A stretch of 35,531 bases of DNA from a virus. The stretch is from the IMG/VR virus record IMGVR_UViG_3300032288_001668, positions 1-35,531 of that record. The stretch is one strand, 5' to 3'. The notes below the pieces were generated by a model, which saw nothing but the letters and a program-made list of their open reading frames with translations, searched no databases and was not told where the DNA came from. How positions within the stretch are numbered: the first letter of the stretch is position 1; each line of letters opens with the position of its first letter. Positions 21,612 to 29,540 of the stretch are shown here, in pieces. The translations under genes and the position numbers were made by a program.

Positions 21612-22052
21612 ATGTCTTCTTGGAAGTCATTTATTGCGTTATGTGGCAGATTCATTCTTTTACTATCCAAAATAAGACGACTAGGCGAGTCAATCAAACG
21701 TCCAACATCCACCACAGAATACAAACCAGAAGAATTGCTGAAACCGAATACATCGGTCAAGGCTAGATTTGATATGCTTATGAGTGAGATTGCTCTTATT
21801 CAAGAAAGGATATCATACATGGCAATAAGTCTAGCTGCCCTCACAGAACAAGTTGAGAGAGTTGCCGCAGCACAAGCAACCGCAGTTGAAAAGATCAATA
21901 AACTTGTCGCAGATATGGAATCTATTACTGCTGATCTGGCTGCAAAAGCCGCAACAGCAGAAAATGCCGTAGATGCAAACGAACTAAATGCTTTGGTAGA
22001 AAAACTCAAAGTATCTACCGATTCACTGATAACCGCTGTAGAAAGGAAATAA
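21612..22052 (+). CDS. Coiled-coil protein with a possible internal start
   Basis: This is a 146-residue protein. The first 69 residues are basic with a short hydrophobic helix (FIALCGRFILLLSKIRR). From residue 70 on it is an Ala/Leu/Val heptad coiled coil (MAISLAALTEQVERVAAAQA...). That second part is a clear paralogue of the following gene, and the match begins exactly at Met70, encoded at 21819. That Met has its own AAAGGA ribosome site, so a 77-residue short form may also be made. Short coiled coils of this type are common in phage virion regions, perhaps in trimeric fibres or decoration. A late promoter precedes the gene. Its function is not established. Confidence 0.7.
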   Translation: MSSWKSFIALCGRFILLLSKIRRLGESIKRPTSTTEYKPEELLKPNTSVKARFDMLMSEIALIQERISYMAISLAALTEQVERVAAAQATAVEKINKLVADMESITADLAAKAATAENAVDANELNALVEKLKVSTDSLITAVERK

Positions 22053-22053
22053 T

Positions 22054-22365
22054 ATGGCCCTCAATCTAGATAGACTAGCAGAAGAAGTAACACGAGTAAC
22101 TACCGTTCATGCTTCTGCTATGACACTTCTCAAGAAACTTACAGGTGAACTAGAAGCAGTATCAGCAGAACTTGCTGCTAAAGCTGCTCAAGTACCACCT
22201 GTACTAGACACTGCACCACTTGAAGCCCTCATTGACAAACTCAAGGCTTCTACTGATGTCCTCGCTGGTGCTGTTGCCGAATCAGATGATGTCGTTCCAG
22301 TAAAAGAAGATGTTGTAGTTGATACTCCAACAGAAGAAGTTGTCGCTGAACCAAAGACTGAATAA
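22054..22365 (+). CDS. Coiled-coil protein, tandem paralogue
   Basis: This encodes a 103-residue protein that starts one base after the previous stop. The first 75 residues match the second half of the upstream protein in pattern: MA-x-x-LxxLxEEVxRV, an SAELAAKAA block, and ALIDKLKASTDVL. The C-terminal 28 residues are an acidic, Val/Pro-rich tail. Heptads of Leu, Val and Ala predict a parallel coiled coil, perhaps hetero-oligomeric with the paralogue. It is the last gene before an intrinsic terminator. The role is unknown, possibly virion structural. Confidence 0.75.
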   Translation: MALNLDRLAEEVTRVTTVHASAMTLLKKLTGELEAVSAELAAKAAQVPPVLDTAPLEALIDKLKASTDVLAGAVAESDDVVPVKEDVVVDTPTEEVVAEPKTE

Positions 22366-22390
22366 CAGTCCAGCACAGCTAGATTATTTG

Positions 22391-22427
22391 AGTACGGGAG
22401 CTTCGGTTCTCGTACTTTTTTGTTTTT
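22391..22427 (+). terminator. Intrinsic terminator with TTCG tetraloop
   Basis: An 11-bp stem (22391-22401 with 22406-22416, including G-T pairs) closes a stable TTCG tetraloop at 22402-22405. It is followed by TTTTTT (22416-22421, the first base shared with the stem) and, after one G, five more T. It ends the coiled-coil gene pair and isolates it from the lysis genes. Confidence 0.88.
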
Positions 22428-22434
22428 ATAAATA
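22427..22434 (+). promoter_or_regulatory. T4-type late promoter
   Basis: An exact TATAAATA octamer starts in the last T of the terminator tract, 39 bases before the holin-like gene at 22474. The terminator-promoter junction suggests independent late control of the lysis cassette. Confidence 0.75.
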
Positions 22435-22473
22435 TGATAAGGCCCACATATGGGTATTTTATGGAGAAAACAA

Positions 22474-22656
22474 ATGATGAAGGGTTATCGTACATACCTA
22501 GTTTCTGCTCTAGTTGCTGTCTTTGGCGTACTCGAAATGACCAACTGGAATGCTATTCTTGACAATCCTCAAGCAGGCATGGTTGCTCTTGGCTCAGCCG
22601 TTCTAATGGCTGTTCTTCGCACACTAACAACCACGCCACCTGGCGCTAAAGAATAA
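22474..22656 (+). CDS. Small membrane protein, putative holin
   Basis: This 60-residue protein has two hydrophobic segments, about residues 8-24 (LVSALVAVFGVLEM) and 40-54 (MVALGSAVLMAVLRTL), separated by a turn. Its N-terminus is short and basic (MMKGYRTY) and its C-terminus is polar. This is a class II holin-like layout. GGAG lies about 9 bases before the ATG at 22474; a second ATG at 22477 could give a dual start. Its stop overlaps the next start (TAATG). The context, with an Rz-like and an Rz1-like gene directly downstream, supports a lysis role. The identity is inferred. Confidence 0.65.
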   Translation: MMKGYRTYLVSALVAVFGVLEMTNWNAILDNPQAGMVALGSAVLMAVLRTLTTTPPGAKE

Positions 22657-22883
22657 TGCAGTATATCGCAGCCATTCTAGGATTCTTCTCTGGTGCCTTC
22701 AAAGCATTTGGAAGAATCCTGGATATGCTCAGAACTAAAAGAGATGTTAACCAAGGTCGTACTCTTGAGCAGGCTGAACAAGCTGTAAGAGAAAACGAAC
22801 TCATGCGAAAAGAGACTGAAGTCCTAACAGAGAATAGGACCAAAGACGACATTGCTAAGAAATTAGAAAACGGAACATTCTAA
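22656..22883 (+). CDS. Putative i-spanin (Rz-like)
   Basis: This 75-residue protein starts with a short hydrophobic N-terminal segment (YIAAILGFFSGAFKAFGRIL), which may act as a signal anchor. A long charged coiled coil follows (TLEQAEQAVRENELMRKETEVLTENRT). This is the layout of inner-membrane spanin subunits. It is smaller than lambda Rz, as is common in other phages. Both its ends overlap its neighbours by single bases (TAATG), placing it between the holin-like protein and a lipoprotein. If correct, it spans the periplasm and fuses the membranes with its lipoprotein partner. Another coiled-coil membrane role is possible. Confidence 0.62.
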   Translation: MQYIAAILGFFSGAFKAFGRILDMLRTKRDVNQGRTLEQAEQAVRENELMRKETEVLTENRTKDDIAKKLENGTF

Positions 22884-23134
22884 TGAAAGTGATTTCTATT
22901 TTGACACTGGCTTTGATGCTAAGTGGTTGTGCTAGTATTACTCCAGAACGAGTTGAGTTTGCATACTCAAGATGTCCTGTGTTGAAGAAATACACACAAC
23001 AAGAAATGATGCAAGCAGCAAAAGAAGTTGCAAATTTACCTAACGAATCTCAAATCGCTGAGATGATGGCTGATTATTCTAAGTTGCGTGATGCATGTAG
23101 GCTAGCAGAGAAAGAACTCAAGAAACAAAGATAA
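22883..23134 (+). CDS. Putative o-spanin lipoprotein (Rz1-like)
   Basis: This is an 83-residue lipoprotein. Its signal MKVISILTLALMLSGC has lipobox LSGC, with lipidated Cys16. The mature part is helical and charged, with two more Cys (YSRCPVLKK and RDACRLAEKEL). A lipobox protein immediately after a coiled-coil membrane-anchored protein is the classic arrangement of separate spanin genes. The TAATG overlap couples it to the i-spanin candidate. Its TAA stop is followed by ATA, giving GATAAATA. The role is inferred from order and layout. Confidence 0.68.
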   Translation: MKVISILTLALMLSGCASITPERVEFAYSRCPVLKKYTQQEMMQAAKEVANLPNESQIAEMMADYSKLRDACRLAEKELKKQR

Positions 23135-23137
23135 ATA
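23130..23137 (+). promoter_or_regulatory. Possible late promoter (GATAAATA)
   Basis: One mismatch to the late octamer; the TAA of the lipoprotein stop is part of it. It is too close to the start at 23140 to give that gene a leader, so if active it would serve dps and later genes. Confidence 0.3.
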
Positions 23138-23139
23138 TT

Positions 23140-23349
23140 ATGAAACCTGTATTGAAAACTATGCTAACAGAACGTAAAGCTGTTTCTGAAAAAAGACTTG
23201 CAATCTGTAGAGAATGTGAGTATTTTAGAGAACGTGCAGCCAAGTGTGAAAAGTGTGGCTGCTTTATGGAATACAAAACGATGCTAATGAGTGTAGAATG
23301 CCCAATAGGCAAATGGGGCAAAGAAAAAGAGGATAATCAAAATGGCTGA
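23140..23349 (+). CDS. Small four-cysteine zinc-binding protein
   Basis: This 69-residue protein has a CxxC pair, ICRECEYF, and a second cluster, CEKCGCFM, followed by a last Cys in SVECPIGKW. The order of Cys pairs and the ending CPIGKW match a small zinc-finger family common in T4-like phages just before virion-related genes. It is basic and probably binds nucleic acid or a virion protein. It overlaps the Dps start by 8 bases. The biochemical role is unknown. Confidence 0.75.
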   Translation: MKPVLKTMLTERKAVSEKRLAICRECEYFRERAAKCEKCGCFMEYKTMLMSVECPIGKWGKEKEDNQNG

Positions 23350-23785
23350 TTCGTTGATTGATCAAGCAAAGAAGGTTCTTGCTGATACGTTTGTTATGTA
23401 CATGAAAGCACATTCTTATCACTGGAATGTGATTGGTCCAGATTTTCCACAACTTCATGACTTCTTCGGTAAACTATACGAAGAACTTCATGATGCTATT
23501 GATCCTCTTGCAGAACACATTCGTGCTCTCGACGCATTTGCACCTGGCACACTTGTTCGTATGACAGAACTAAGTACAATAAAAGAAGACGAGAAAATTC
23601 CTACAACACAAAACATGATTGCTAATTTGCTTGATGCTAACGACAAAGTTATGAATACACTGGTTGAAGCTCGCAACAAAGCAGATGTTCTAGAGATGTA
23701 TGGTTATGTAAATTTTCTCGAAGAGAGAATTATGGTTCACTCTAAACATCGTTGGATGCTAAAATCTATCGCAGAAAAGAAATAG
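23342..23785 (+). CDS. dps: Dps-family ferritin-like protein
   Basis: This is a 147-residue four-helix-bundle protein. The ferroxidase residues keep the E. coli Dps spacing: His27 in SYHWNV, His39 in PQLHDFF, Asp54 and Glu58 in AIDPLAEHIRALD. Dps forms a 12-subunit shell that oxidises iron with peroxide and protects DNA. In a phage it may guard intracellular or packaged DNA from oxidative damage. It lies among late genes, but 4 of its 5 Arg codons are CGN, unlike its AGA-rich neighbours, which suggests more recent acquisition. It overlaps the zinc-finger gene upstream. Confidence 0.93.
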   Translation: MADSLIDQAKKVLADTFVMYMKAHSYHWNVIGPDFPQLHDFFGKLYEELHDAIDPLAEHIRALDAFAPGTLVRMTELSTIKEDEKIPTTQNMIANLLDANDKVMNTLVEARNKADVLEMYGYVNFLEERIMVHSKHRWMLKSIAEKK

Positions 23786-23795
23786 GATATAGTCA

Positions 23796-24941
23796 ATGTC
23801 AAGCAAAGCACTTACATACATCAAAGAAATTGCCGTAGAGCAAAATTTTGGTCTATTGTTCGAAGCAAGGACAAAAAGAAAACATATTGAAGTAAGCACT
23901 GGTAGTGGCGGTGATGCTGCTGGTAAAGCATTTGAAGTTCACGTCGCTAAACATATAGGCCATATTCTTAGAGGTGGTGCTAGTGCAGAAGATCATTATC
24001 CAGAACATTTTAGTGATGAATCTGGAGACACACCTCAACAGTCTGTTAAAAAACAAAAATCAAGACTAGGCAAAACACTTCACGATCAAGTCGAAAGACA
24101 TGCCAGAAGAATGGCATATCATATCGTTAATCATATGAGAAAACAAGGTGTAGAGCTTGATCACACATCAAAAATACATTGGACTTCTAAACCAAAAGAT
24201 TTAGAAAGATTGACTGGCAAAAAAGGTATCAAAGGCACAGCAGATATAACTATAACACACGCAGGAAAGCATCATGGTTTTAGTCTCAAATATTCAACAT
24301 CTGAAACTAAACCATCTCTAAGATCACCCGGTATCGAAGATTTGAATACCATGCTTAAGGCAGATCATAAACATGTAAATAATTTGGTTAAAGATACAAA
24401 AGAAAAAATTAAAAAAACTGTAGGACATTATGTTGGTGAAGGAAATAATGACACAAAACACAATGCATTTAAAAGTTTGTTAACAAGACATTCTAGTAGT
24501 CAAGAACATAAATCAGCAAGAGCAGCATTAGAACATTCAAAAAGTTTGCATCATCAACTTGCATCACATTACAGCGATTCATTTAATAAACTAAATCATG
24601 AAGAAAGAAAATCATTTATAAGAAAAATGAATGATGCTGAAGAACAACCAACAATAAAACCATATAGAGCAAGCTATAATGGTGCTAGAAACTCATCTCA
24701 TATATCTAATCCAACAAAAGACTTTGATGAAACAGATTCAAATACACATCATTATTCTTCTGAATCAAATGGAGCATCTGTTAACATATATGCACATCAC
24801 CATGATGGATCAAGAACAAAAGTTGCATCATTTGGTATAAAAAATAAAGGATCTTCTCCTTTTAAAGGAATAGGAGGTCGTGTTGGCGATGTTTCTAAAA
24901 CTGTATCAAGAATGAAGTTAAGAATTAAAAAGAAAAAGTAA
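23796..24941 (+). CDS. Virion-region protein with PD-(D/E)XK nuclease-like core
   Basis: This is a 381-residue basic protein. A possible restriction-endonuclease fold is seen in the N-terminal half: Glu47 in GKAFEVHVAKHI, Asp150 in KGTADITIT, and SLK at 163-165 in GFSLKYST. This fits the E / D / (x)K order of PD-(D/E)XK nucleases. The C-terminal half is His/Ser/Lys-rich and looks disordered, and the end (SRMKLRIKKKK) is strongly basic. An AGGA ribosome site precedes the start. Similar proteins occur near virion genes of T4-like phages, so it may be packaged and act on host DNA on entry. The catalytic assignment is tentative. Confidence 0.62.
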   Translation: MSSKALTYIKEIAVEQNFGLLFEARTKRKHIEVSTGSGGDAAGKAFEVHVAKHIGHILRGGASAEDHYPEHFSDESGDTPQQSVKKQKSRLGKTLHDQVERHARRMAYHIVNHMRKQGVELDHTSKIHWTSKPKDLERLTGKKGIKGTADITITHAGKHHGFSLKYSTSETKPSLRSPGIEDLNTMLKADHKHVNNLVKDTKEKIKKTVGHYVGEGNNDTKHNAFKSLLTRHSSSQEHKSARAALEHSKSLHHQLASHYSDSFNKLNHEERKSFIRKMNDAEEQPTIKPYRASYNGARNSSHISNPTKDFDETDSNTHHYSSESNGASVNIYAHHHDGSRTKVASFGIKNKGSSPFKGIGGRVGDVSKTVSRMKLRIKKKK

Positions 24942-24944
24942 ATA

Positions 24945-25655
24945 ATGTCTCAACTCGATAACATTGAAAGAGAAATACTCAGAACGATATCACAAGCTGT
25001 AGTGTCAAATAAAAATAAACCAATACAGCTAAAGATACAGAATGAGTATTTCTCTGATGTTACTGGAGCAAGAAGATATACTGGTGTTCAGCACGGTGAT
25101 AATGAAGTTTATACAGATTTTGTTATAGAAAGAAGAAGCGCAAGAGGTTATAATGTTGCACTAAAAAGTGCTGTTATGAATGAAAGTATTGAACGACTTG
25201 ATATTATTGTACCTAATCTTAAAACTAGATTCATGAAAAGTGTTTATAAAAAACTAACTGAAATGAATCTAGAAAAAGATCAAGATGTTCCAAATATGTT
25301 CGGTAAGATTGATGAGAGAAACAAGAGAAAACTTGTGACTGGTACATATTCTGTTGGTGGTCCAATCGATTTCATGTATATTGAATTACCCAGATCAATC
25401 AAATCAGACTTTGATGAAGATTCAGGTTTACTTGTTATGCCCGGCAAATTAGTTAATATGGATGAATATTCTAAATCATTTGAATTATATCTCAATCTTA
25501 GACCTGCATATTCAGATCAGAAATATGATCCAGATATGCAACGAGGCGGAATCAAAATGATCTATGGTAAATCAAGATCAAAAGGTGTATCTGATATTGA
25601 AATAGTAGTAACAAACTCAGTAGATCAAAATGGTATTCTAGTTAACATTGAATAG
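24945..25655 (+). CDS. Hypothetical late protein
   Basis: This 236-residue protein starts 3 bases after the preceding stop (TAAATAATG). It is mixed alpha/beta and soluble, with a central part FVIERRSARGYNVALKSA and a segment SVGGPIDFMYIELPRSI. No motif is recognised. Thirteen of its 15 Arg codons are AGA by my count, the clearest case of the late codon style. Probably it is a virion or assembly protein, from position only. Confidence 0.72.
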   Translation: MSQLDNIEREILRTISQAVVSNKNKPIQLKIQNEYFSDVTGARRYTGVQHGDNEVYTDFVIERRSARGYNVALKSAVMNESIERLDIIVPNLKTRFMKSVYKKLTEMNLEKDQDVPNMFGKIDERNKRKLVTGTYSVGGPIDFMYIELPRSIKSDFDEDSGLLVMPGKLVNMDEYSKSFELYLNLRPAYSDQKYDPDMQRGGIKMIYGKSRSKGVSDIEIVVTNSVDQNGILVNIE

Positions 25656-25663
25656 AATAAATA
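25656..25663 (+). promoter_or_regulatory. Possible late promoter (AATAAATA)
   Basis: One mismatch to the late octamer, directly after the TAG stop of the preceding gene and 25 bases before the next start. In this AT-rich gap the match could be chance. Confidence 0.4.
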
Positions 25664-25688
25664 AATTATCACTCAAAGAAAAGATAAT

Positions 25689-27914
25689 ATGAAAAAGCAA
25701 CTAACAGTTCCAGCAATAGGTCAAACATTCAGTCGTGGTTTGATGCCTCAGATTGGACCAGAATCAATAAAAGACTTTCAGAAATATTTGAAAGCACACG
25801 GCATCGGTTACAATATGGCAGAGATGCCAACAGGTTCACTAAAAGCAACACAATCAGAATTTGATGGTGCTAAAGTTCTTCAATTGATGGGAACAAAAAA
25901 CAAAGATCCAATCATTGTGTCAAACGACGATCATGTTTTAGATGGACATCATCGTTGGTTAGCAAATCACAACTCAGGTCAAGAAATGACCAAATCATGT
26001 CAAGTCGATCTACCTGTTTTAGAACTCATGCGTGTTGCCAAAGAATACAGAAACAGACTCAACGAAGAACTATCACACAAAGACTTTGGTCCTATGATGG
26101 ACACATTCGTCTCGTTTGCATCTGATAAACTCGGTATCAAATCTATACCAAAAGTCAATTACAAAAACAACGACGATCAAGATGCACAGCCAAGTTTCGG
26201 TGGCTATAATCCATCTTCACAAGAAATAATCGTATGCACTAAGAACAGACATCCAATGGATGTGTTTAGAACTATAGCACATGAACTTGTCCATCACAAA
26301 CAAAATGAAGATGGTAAAATCAAAGACGTATCAAAAGAAGGTTCTACTGGCAGTCCAATCGAAGATGAAGCAAACTTCATGGCAGGCAGACTTCTGAGAT
26401 GGTATGCAAAAGCAAATCCAGGAACGTTTGAACTATCACACATTACTGAAGCAACACTCGATGAAGATTTGAGAAAGTGGTTTCGTGAAAAGTGGGTTAG
26501 ATTCGATACCAAAGGTAATATCAAAGGTCAATGTGCTAGAGATGAAGGTGAAGGCAAACCAAAATGTCTACCTCTAGCAAAAGCAAGAGCACTAGGCAAA
26601 GCAGCAAGAGCCAAAGCAGCAAAGAGAAAAAGAAGGGAAGACCCAGTGGCAGATCGATCAGGCAAAGGCGGTAAGCCTATCAATGTTAGAACAGAATCAG
26701 TCCAAACTGCTATCGATAAAATCAATCGTGATCGAAAGAAAAAAGTTTTGATGGAAAAAAATGTACCAACAAATCCAGAACTTTGGTCAAAAGCAAAGTC
26801 ACTAGCCAAACAAAAGTTTGATGTATATCCATCTGCATATGCTAATGGTTGGGCATCAAAGTGGTACAAAAGCAAGGGTGGTGGTTGGAAATCTAAAGTT
26901 GAAGAAGCAAAGAACTATGATGGTGCTGAAGCAAAACAAACAAGAGCCATCGACAAAGAGTTCACAAAGTTTCTAGAAGAAGATGATTACAGAACAAACA
27001 CATACAATAGAGAATGGGGCACAACATCTCTTGCTAACATGTACAAAAGAGATACTCCTGGTCAAATGGCAGAAGGCATAAAACTGGGTTCAAATACTCC
27101 TGTTTATAGAGAATATGAAGGTATGGGTAGAACAACAGTTGGCAATCTACAAGGTCAAGGTGTATATGAAGCAATAAAAAGAAAAAAGAAAAAGAAACTA
27201 GAAGAAGATGGTGTGCTTGATACTGCATCTGGTGCAGTTGGTCTTCCTGTTTCTGATTCTATTGGTCCTGAGTTTGGTGTTGCTAAGTCTCCAAGTCTAA
27301 TCGGTGGTCTTGTTGGTGTATCTTCACCTGTAACTGGTTTTGGTCCAGCAGGTACCATTTATCCTTATGGCACATATGGTATTGCTGAATCAGTTATTGA
27401 TTGGATGAATAAAGATGATACACAAGCTAGATTTGCCAAGAAATATGGTAATCTTGCTGAACAAAGATTGATTGAGGCTGGTATCAAACTAACAGAAGCA
27501 GATAACAATCAAGAAATCACAAAAATGTCTCGTCCATTCAGTCAAATTCGTGAATCATGGGACGCTAGATATGGTGGTGATAAGTATCAACCAGTTGGTA
27601 TGTCAGCATCTGGTGAGAAATATGTTGATGAAGAATCACCAGCATGGACACGCAAAGAAGGTCAAGATCCAGAAGGTGGTCTAAATCGCAAGGGTATTGC
27701 TTCATATCGACGTGCTAATCCAGGCTCTAAACTCTCGATGGCTGTCACAACTAAGCCTTCAAAGCTAAAGAAAGGTTCTAAAGCAGCAAATAGAAGAAAG
27801 TCTTTCTGTGCTAGAATGGGTGGCATGAAAAAGAGACTTACATCTGCTAAGACCGCAAGAGATCCAGATTCAAGAATCAACAAAGCTCTGCGAAAATGGA
27901 ACTGTGAAGAATAA
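25689..27914 (+). CDS. Multidomain protein: ParB-like domain, HExxH peptidase, small phage modules
   Basis: This 741-residue protein appears to be a fusion of four parts. (1) A ParB/Srx-like domain at about 15-120, with the hallmark DGHHRW at 85-90. (2) A zincin at about 130-245, with HELVH at 198-202 and EDEANFMAGRL downstream giving a possible third ligand. (3) Basic Cys/Trp modules at about 262-405, with REKWVRFDTKGNIKGQCA and YPSAYANGWASKWY. These resemble small domains repeated in T4-like phage proteins (DUF5872 type). (4) A C-terminal module at about 650-741, with RRANPGSKL, RRKSFCARMGG and TARDPDSRINKALRKW (DUF6321 type). It is probably a virion or injected protein; the enzyme activities are untested. 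Confidence 0.8.
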   Translation: MKKQLTVPAIGQTFSRGLMPQIGPESIKDFQKYLKAHGIGYNMAEMPTGSLKATQSEFDGAKVLQLMGTKNKDPIIVSNDDHVLDGHHRWLANHNSGQEMTKSCQVDLPVLELMRVAKEYRNRLNEELSHKDFGPMMDTFVSFASDKLGIKSIPKVNYKNNDDQDAQPSFGGYNPSSQEIIVCTKNRHPMDVFRTIAHELVHHKQNEDGKIKDVSKEGSTGSPIEDEANFMAGRLLRWYAKANPGTFELSHITEATLDEDLRKWFREKWVRFDTKGNIKGQCARDEGEGKPKCLPLAKARALGKAARAKAAKRKRREDPVADRSGKGGKPINVRTESVQTAIDKINRDRKKKVLMEKNVPTNPELWSKAKSLAKQKFDVYPSAYANGWASKWYKSKGGGWKSKVEEAKNYDGAEAKQTRAIDKEFTKFLEEDDYRTNTYNREWGTTSLANMYKRDTPGQMAEGIKLGSNTPVYREYEGMGRTTVGNLQGQGVYEAIKRKKKKKLEEDGVLDTASGAVGLPVSDSIGPEFGVAKSPSLIGGLVGVSSPVTGFGPAGTIYPYGTYGIAESVIDWMNKDDTQARFAKKYGNLAEQRLIEAGIKLTEADNNQEITKMSRPFSQIRESWDARYGGDKYQPVGMSASGEKYVDEESPAWTRKEGQDPEGGLNRKGIASYRRANPGSKLSMAVTTKPSKLKKGSKAANRRKSFCARMGGMKKRLTSAKTARDPDSRINKALRKWNCEE

Positions 27915-27920
27915 TAAATA
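27913..27920 (+). promoter_or_regulatory. Possible late promoter (AATAAATA)
   Basis: One mismatch to the late octamer, overlapping the stop of the multidomain gene and 42 bases before the next start. A second ATAAATA overlaps it by four bases. AAGGAACC further down is the ribosome site. Confidence 0.4.
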
Positions 27921-27962
27921 AATAACAATATAGTCAATTTTTCAGTCTAAGGAACCAAAACC

Positions 27963-29537
27963 ATGTTTGATAATAAGTTCACAAAAAGAGATGCTCTTGC
28001 AGAATCAGTAAAGCAAGTTATGCTTGAGAATGAGATTCGCAGACAAGTTGAATTTACTCTCAATGAACAACTTGGCATTCATTCCAAAAATGCTCTTCCA
28101 CATGAACAACATGCTCAATATGATGCTATGCTCAACGAAGCAATCAAAGATGCTTTGAGCGAAGGCATGTGGCCAAAGAAGAATATGGAAGAAGAACATC
28201 CTCCATACTCTGAAAAACAAGAAAGATTGGCTAAACTAGGTACAGTGTCTGGTCATGGCGGTAATCCTGAAAAAATTGATGATAAAGATTTGAAAGCTGC
28301 TCGTAAAGGTCATGCTCATAAGGTAGGTCTTGAAGAAGCCAGTGCAGACAAATTGAGAAGATATATCAAAGGTGCAGAAGCATCTCGTGATGCCGCTGCT
28401 GAAAAGTTTGTTCGTGCTCCAAAAGGTGCAGATCGCAAAGCAGGTGGCATAACAATTCAAAAACGAATGGCTGGCATGTCTATGGCTAGAGCCAAATTGA
28501 CTGGTGAACCTTATGCTGAAAAACCTGGAATTTCCAAAACTAAAACTGAACCTAAAGTATTAGCAAGAGAAGAATCTCTTGAAGAAGCATCACTAGAAGC
28601 AAGAAAAGCTGTACTTGCTAGAGCAAAGAAAAGATCACAAGAAGCACGGAAAGATGTTGGAGATGTTGATCCAGCATCACTATCTACTCCTGCAGGTCAA
28701 AGATTTACAAAAGCGTCTGGTCGTGAAGCATCCGCTGAATTAGGTGTTCAAAGAAGAATGAACCCTGCTTTTGGTAAAAAGAAACTTGAAGAAAAACTAA
28801 CAAAGAGCATGTCAGCTGGCGATGTTATTTCTGACTTCGTTCATTCAAAAAATCCTAAGTTTGCTGGTAAGTCTAAGAAAGAAAGACAAAAGATGGCTCT
28901 AGGTGCATATTATGGTATGCATCCTGAGAAGTCTAGAAAGCAGATGGATGAATCACTAGAATCAATTCTAGAAGAGATTGCTCTCAATCTTCAAGAACAG
29001 TTTGTCTACATCTATGAGAATGGCGATTATGCCATGATGAATGAATTCCTTGGTTCATTGACCGAAGAGCAAGCTGAGTTGTTAGGTTTGAATGAAGCCA
29101 CACCAGGAAATGATATGGAAATGGGTGCAGCATTACGTCCAAATCCACAAGCTCTTCAAGCAGCAAGAGCTGGAAGATCACTAGATCCTAATGCAAGACA
29201 ACCTGTTTCAAGAGCAGAATTTGCTGCTAAACATCAACAAACATACGGAGCAACTGCTCGAAGAGAATCCGATGCTCTGTATAACAAAAGTAGTGGTGTG
29301 AGAACAGACGGCGAAGGTGGTTCAGCACAAGACGTTGGTTCTAATGCATCAAAACCAGCAGCACCTGCACCAGCAGCACCTGTACCAGCAGCACCAGCTC
29401 CACAAGCAGCAGCACCAGCCCCACAAGCAGCTAGACCAGCACCAAGACCACAACCTGCTGCTCCCCGTCCAGCTTCTAGCAGCGAAGGTGGTGCTATTCA
29501 AAATAGATCAAGTGTATTTGGTGGTGATCGAGGATAA
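27963..29537 (+). CDS. Large charged late protein with Pro/Ala-rich tail
   Basis: This is a 524-residue protein. Helical, acidic and basic stretches fill the N-terminal 270 residues. A recognisable module then reads AGDVISDFVHSKNPKFAGKS followed by KKERQKMALGAYYGMHPEKS, a pattern recurring in T4-like phage virion-region proteins. A coiled acidic part follows (ESLESILEEIALNLQEQ), then a low-complexity Pro/Ala/Gln tail (about 455-505), which is probably an extended linker. No enzyme motif is visible. Many LxE and AxE sites are present, as in prohead core proteins that are cut during maturation, though this is weak evidence. It has a good AAGGAAC ribosome site. Confidence 0.72.
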   Translation: MFDNKFTKRDALAESVKQVMLENEIRRQVEFTLNEQLGIHSKNALPHEQHAQYDAMLNEAIKDALSEGMWPKKNMEEEHPPYSEKQERLAKLGTVSGHGGNPEKIDDKDLKAARKGHAHKVGLEEASADKLRRYIKGAEASRDAAAEKFVRAPKGADRKAGGITIQKRMAGMSMARAKLTGEPYAEKPGISKTKTEPKVLAREESLEEASLEARKAVLARAKKRSQEARKDVGDVDPASLSTPAGQRFTKASGREASAELGVQRRMNPAFGKKKLEEKLTKSMSAGDVISDFVHSKNPKFAGKSKKERQKMALGAYYGMHPEKSRKQMDESLESILEEIALNLQEQFVYIYENGDYAMMNEFLGSLTEEQAELLGLNEATPGNDMEMGAALRPNPQALQAARAGRSLDPNARQPVSRAEFAAKHQQTYGATARRESDALYNKSSGVRTDGEGGSAQDVGSNASKPAAPAPAAPVPAAPAPQAAAPAPQAARPAPRPQPAAPRPASSSEGGAIQNRSSVFGGDRG

Positions 29538-29540
29538 TAT

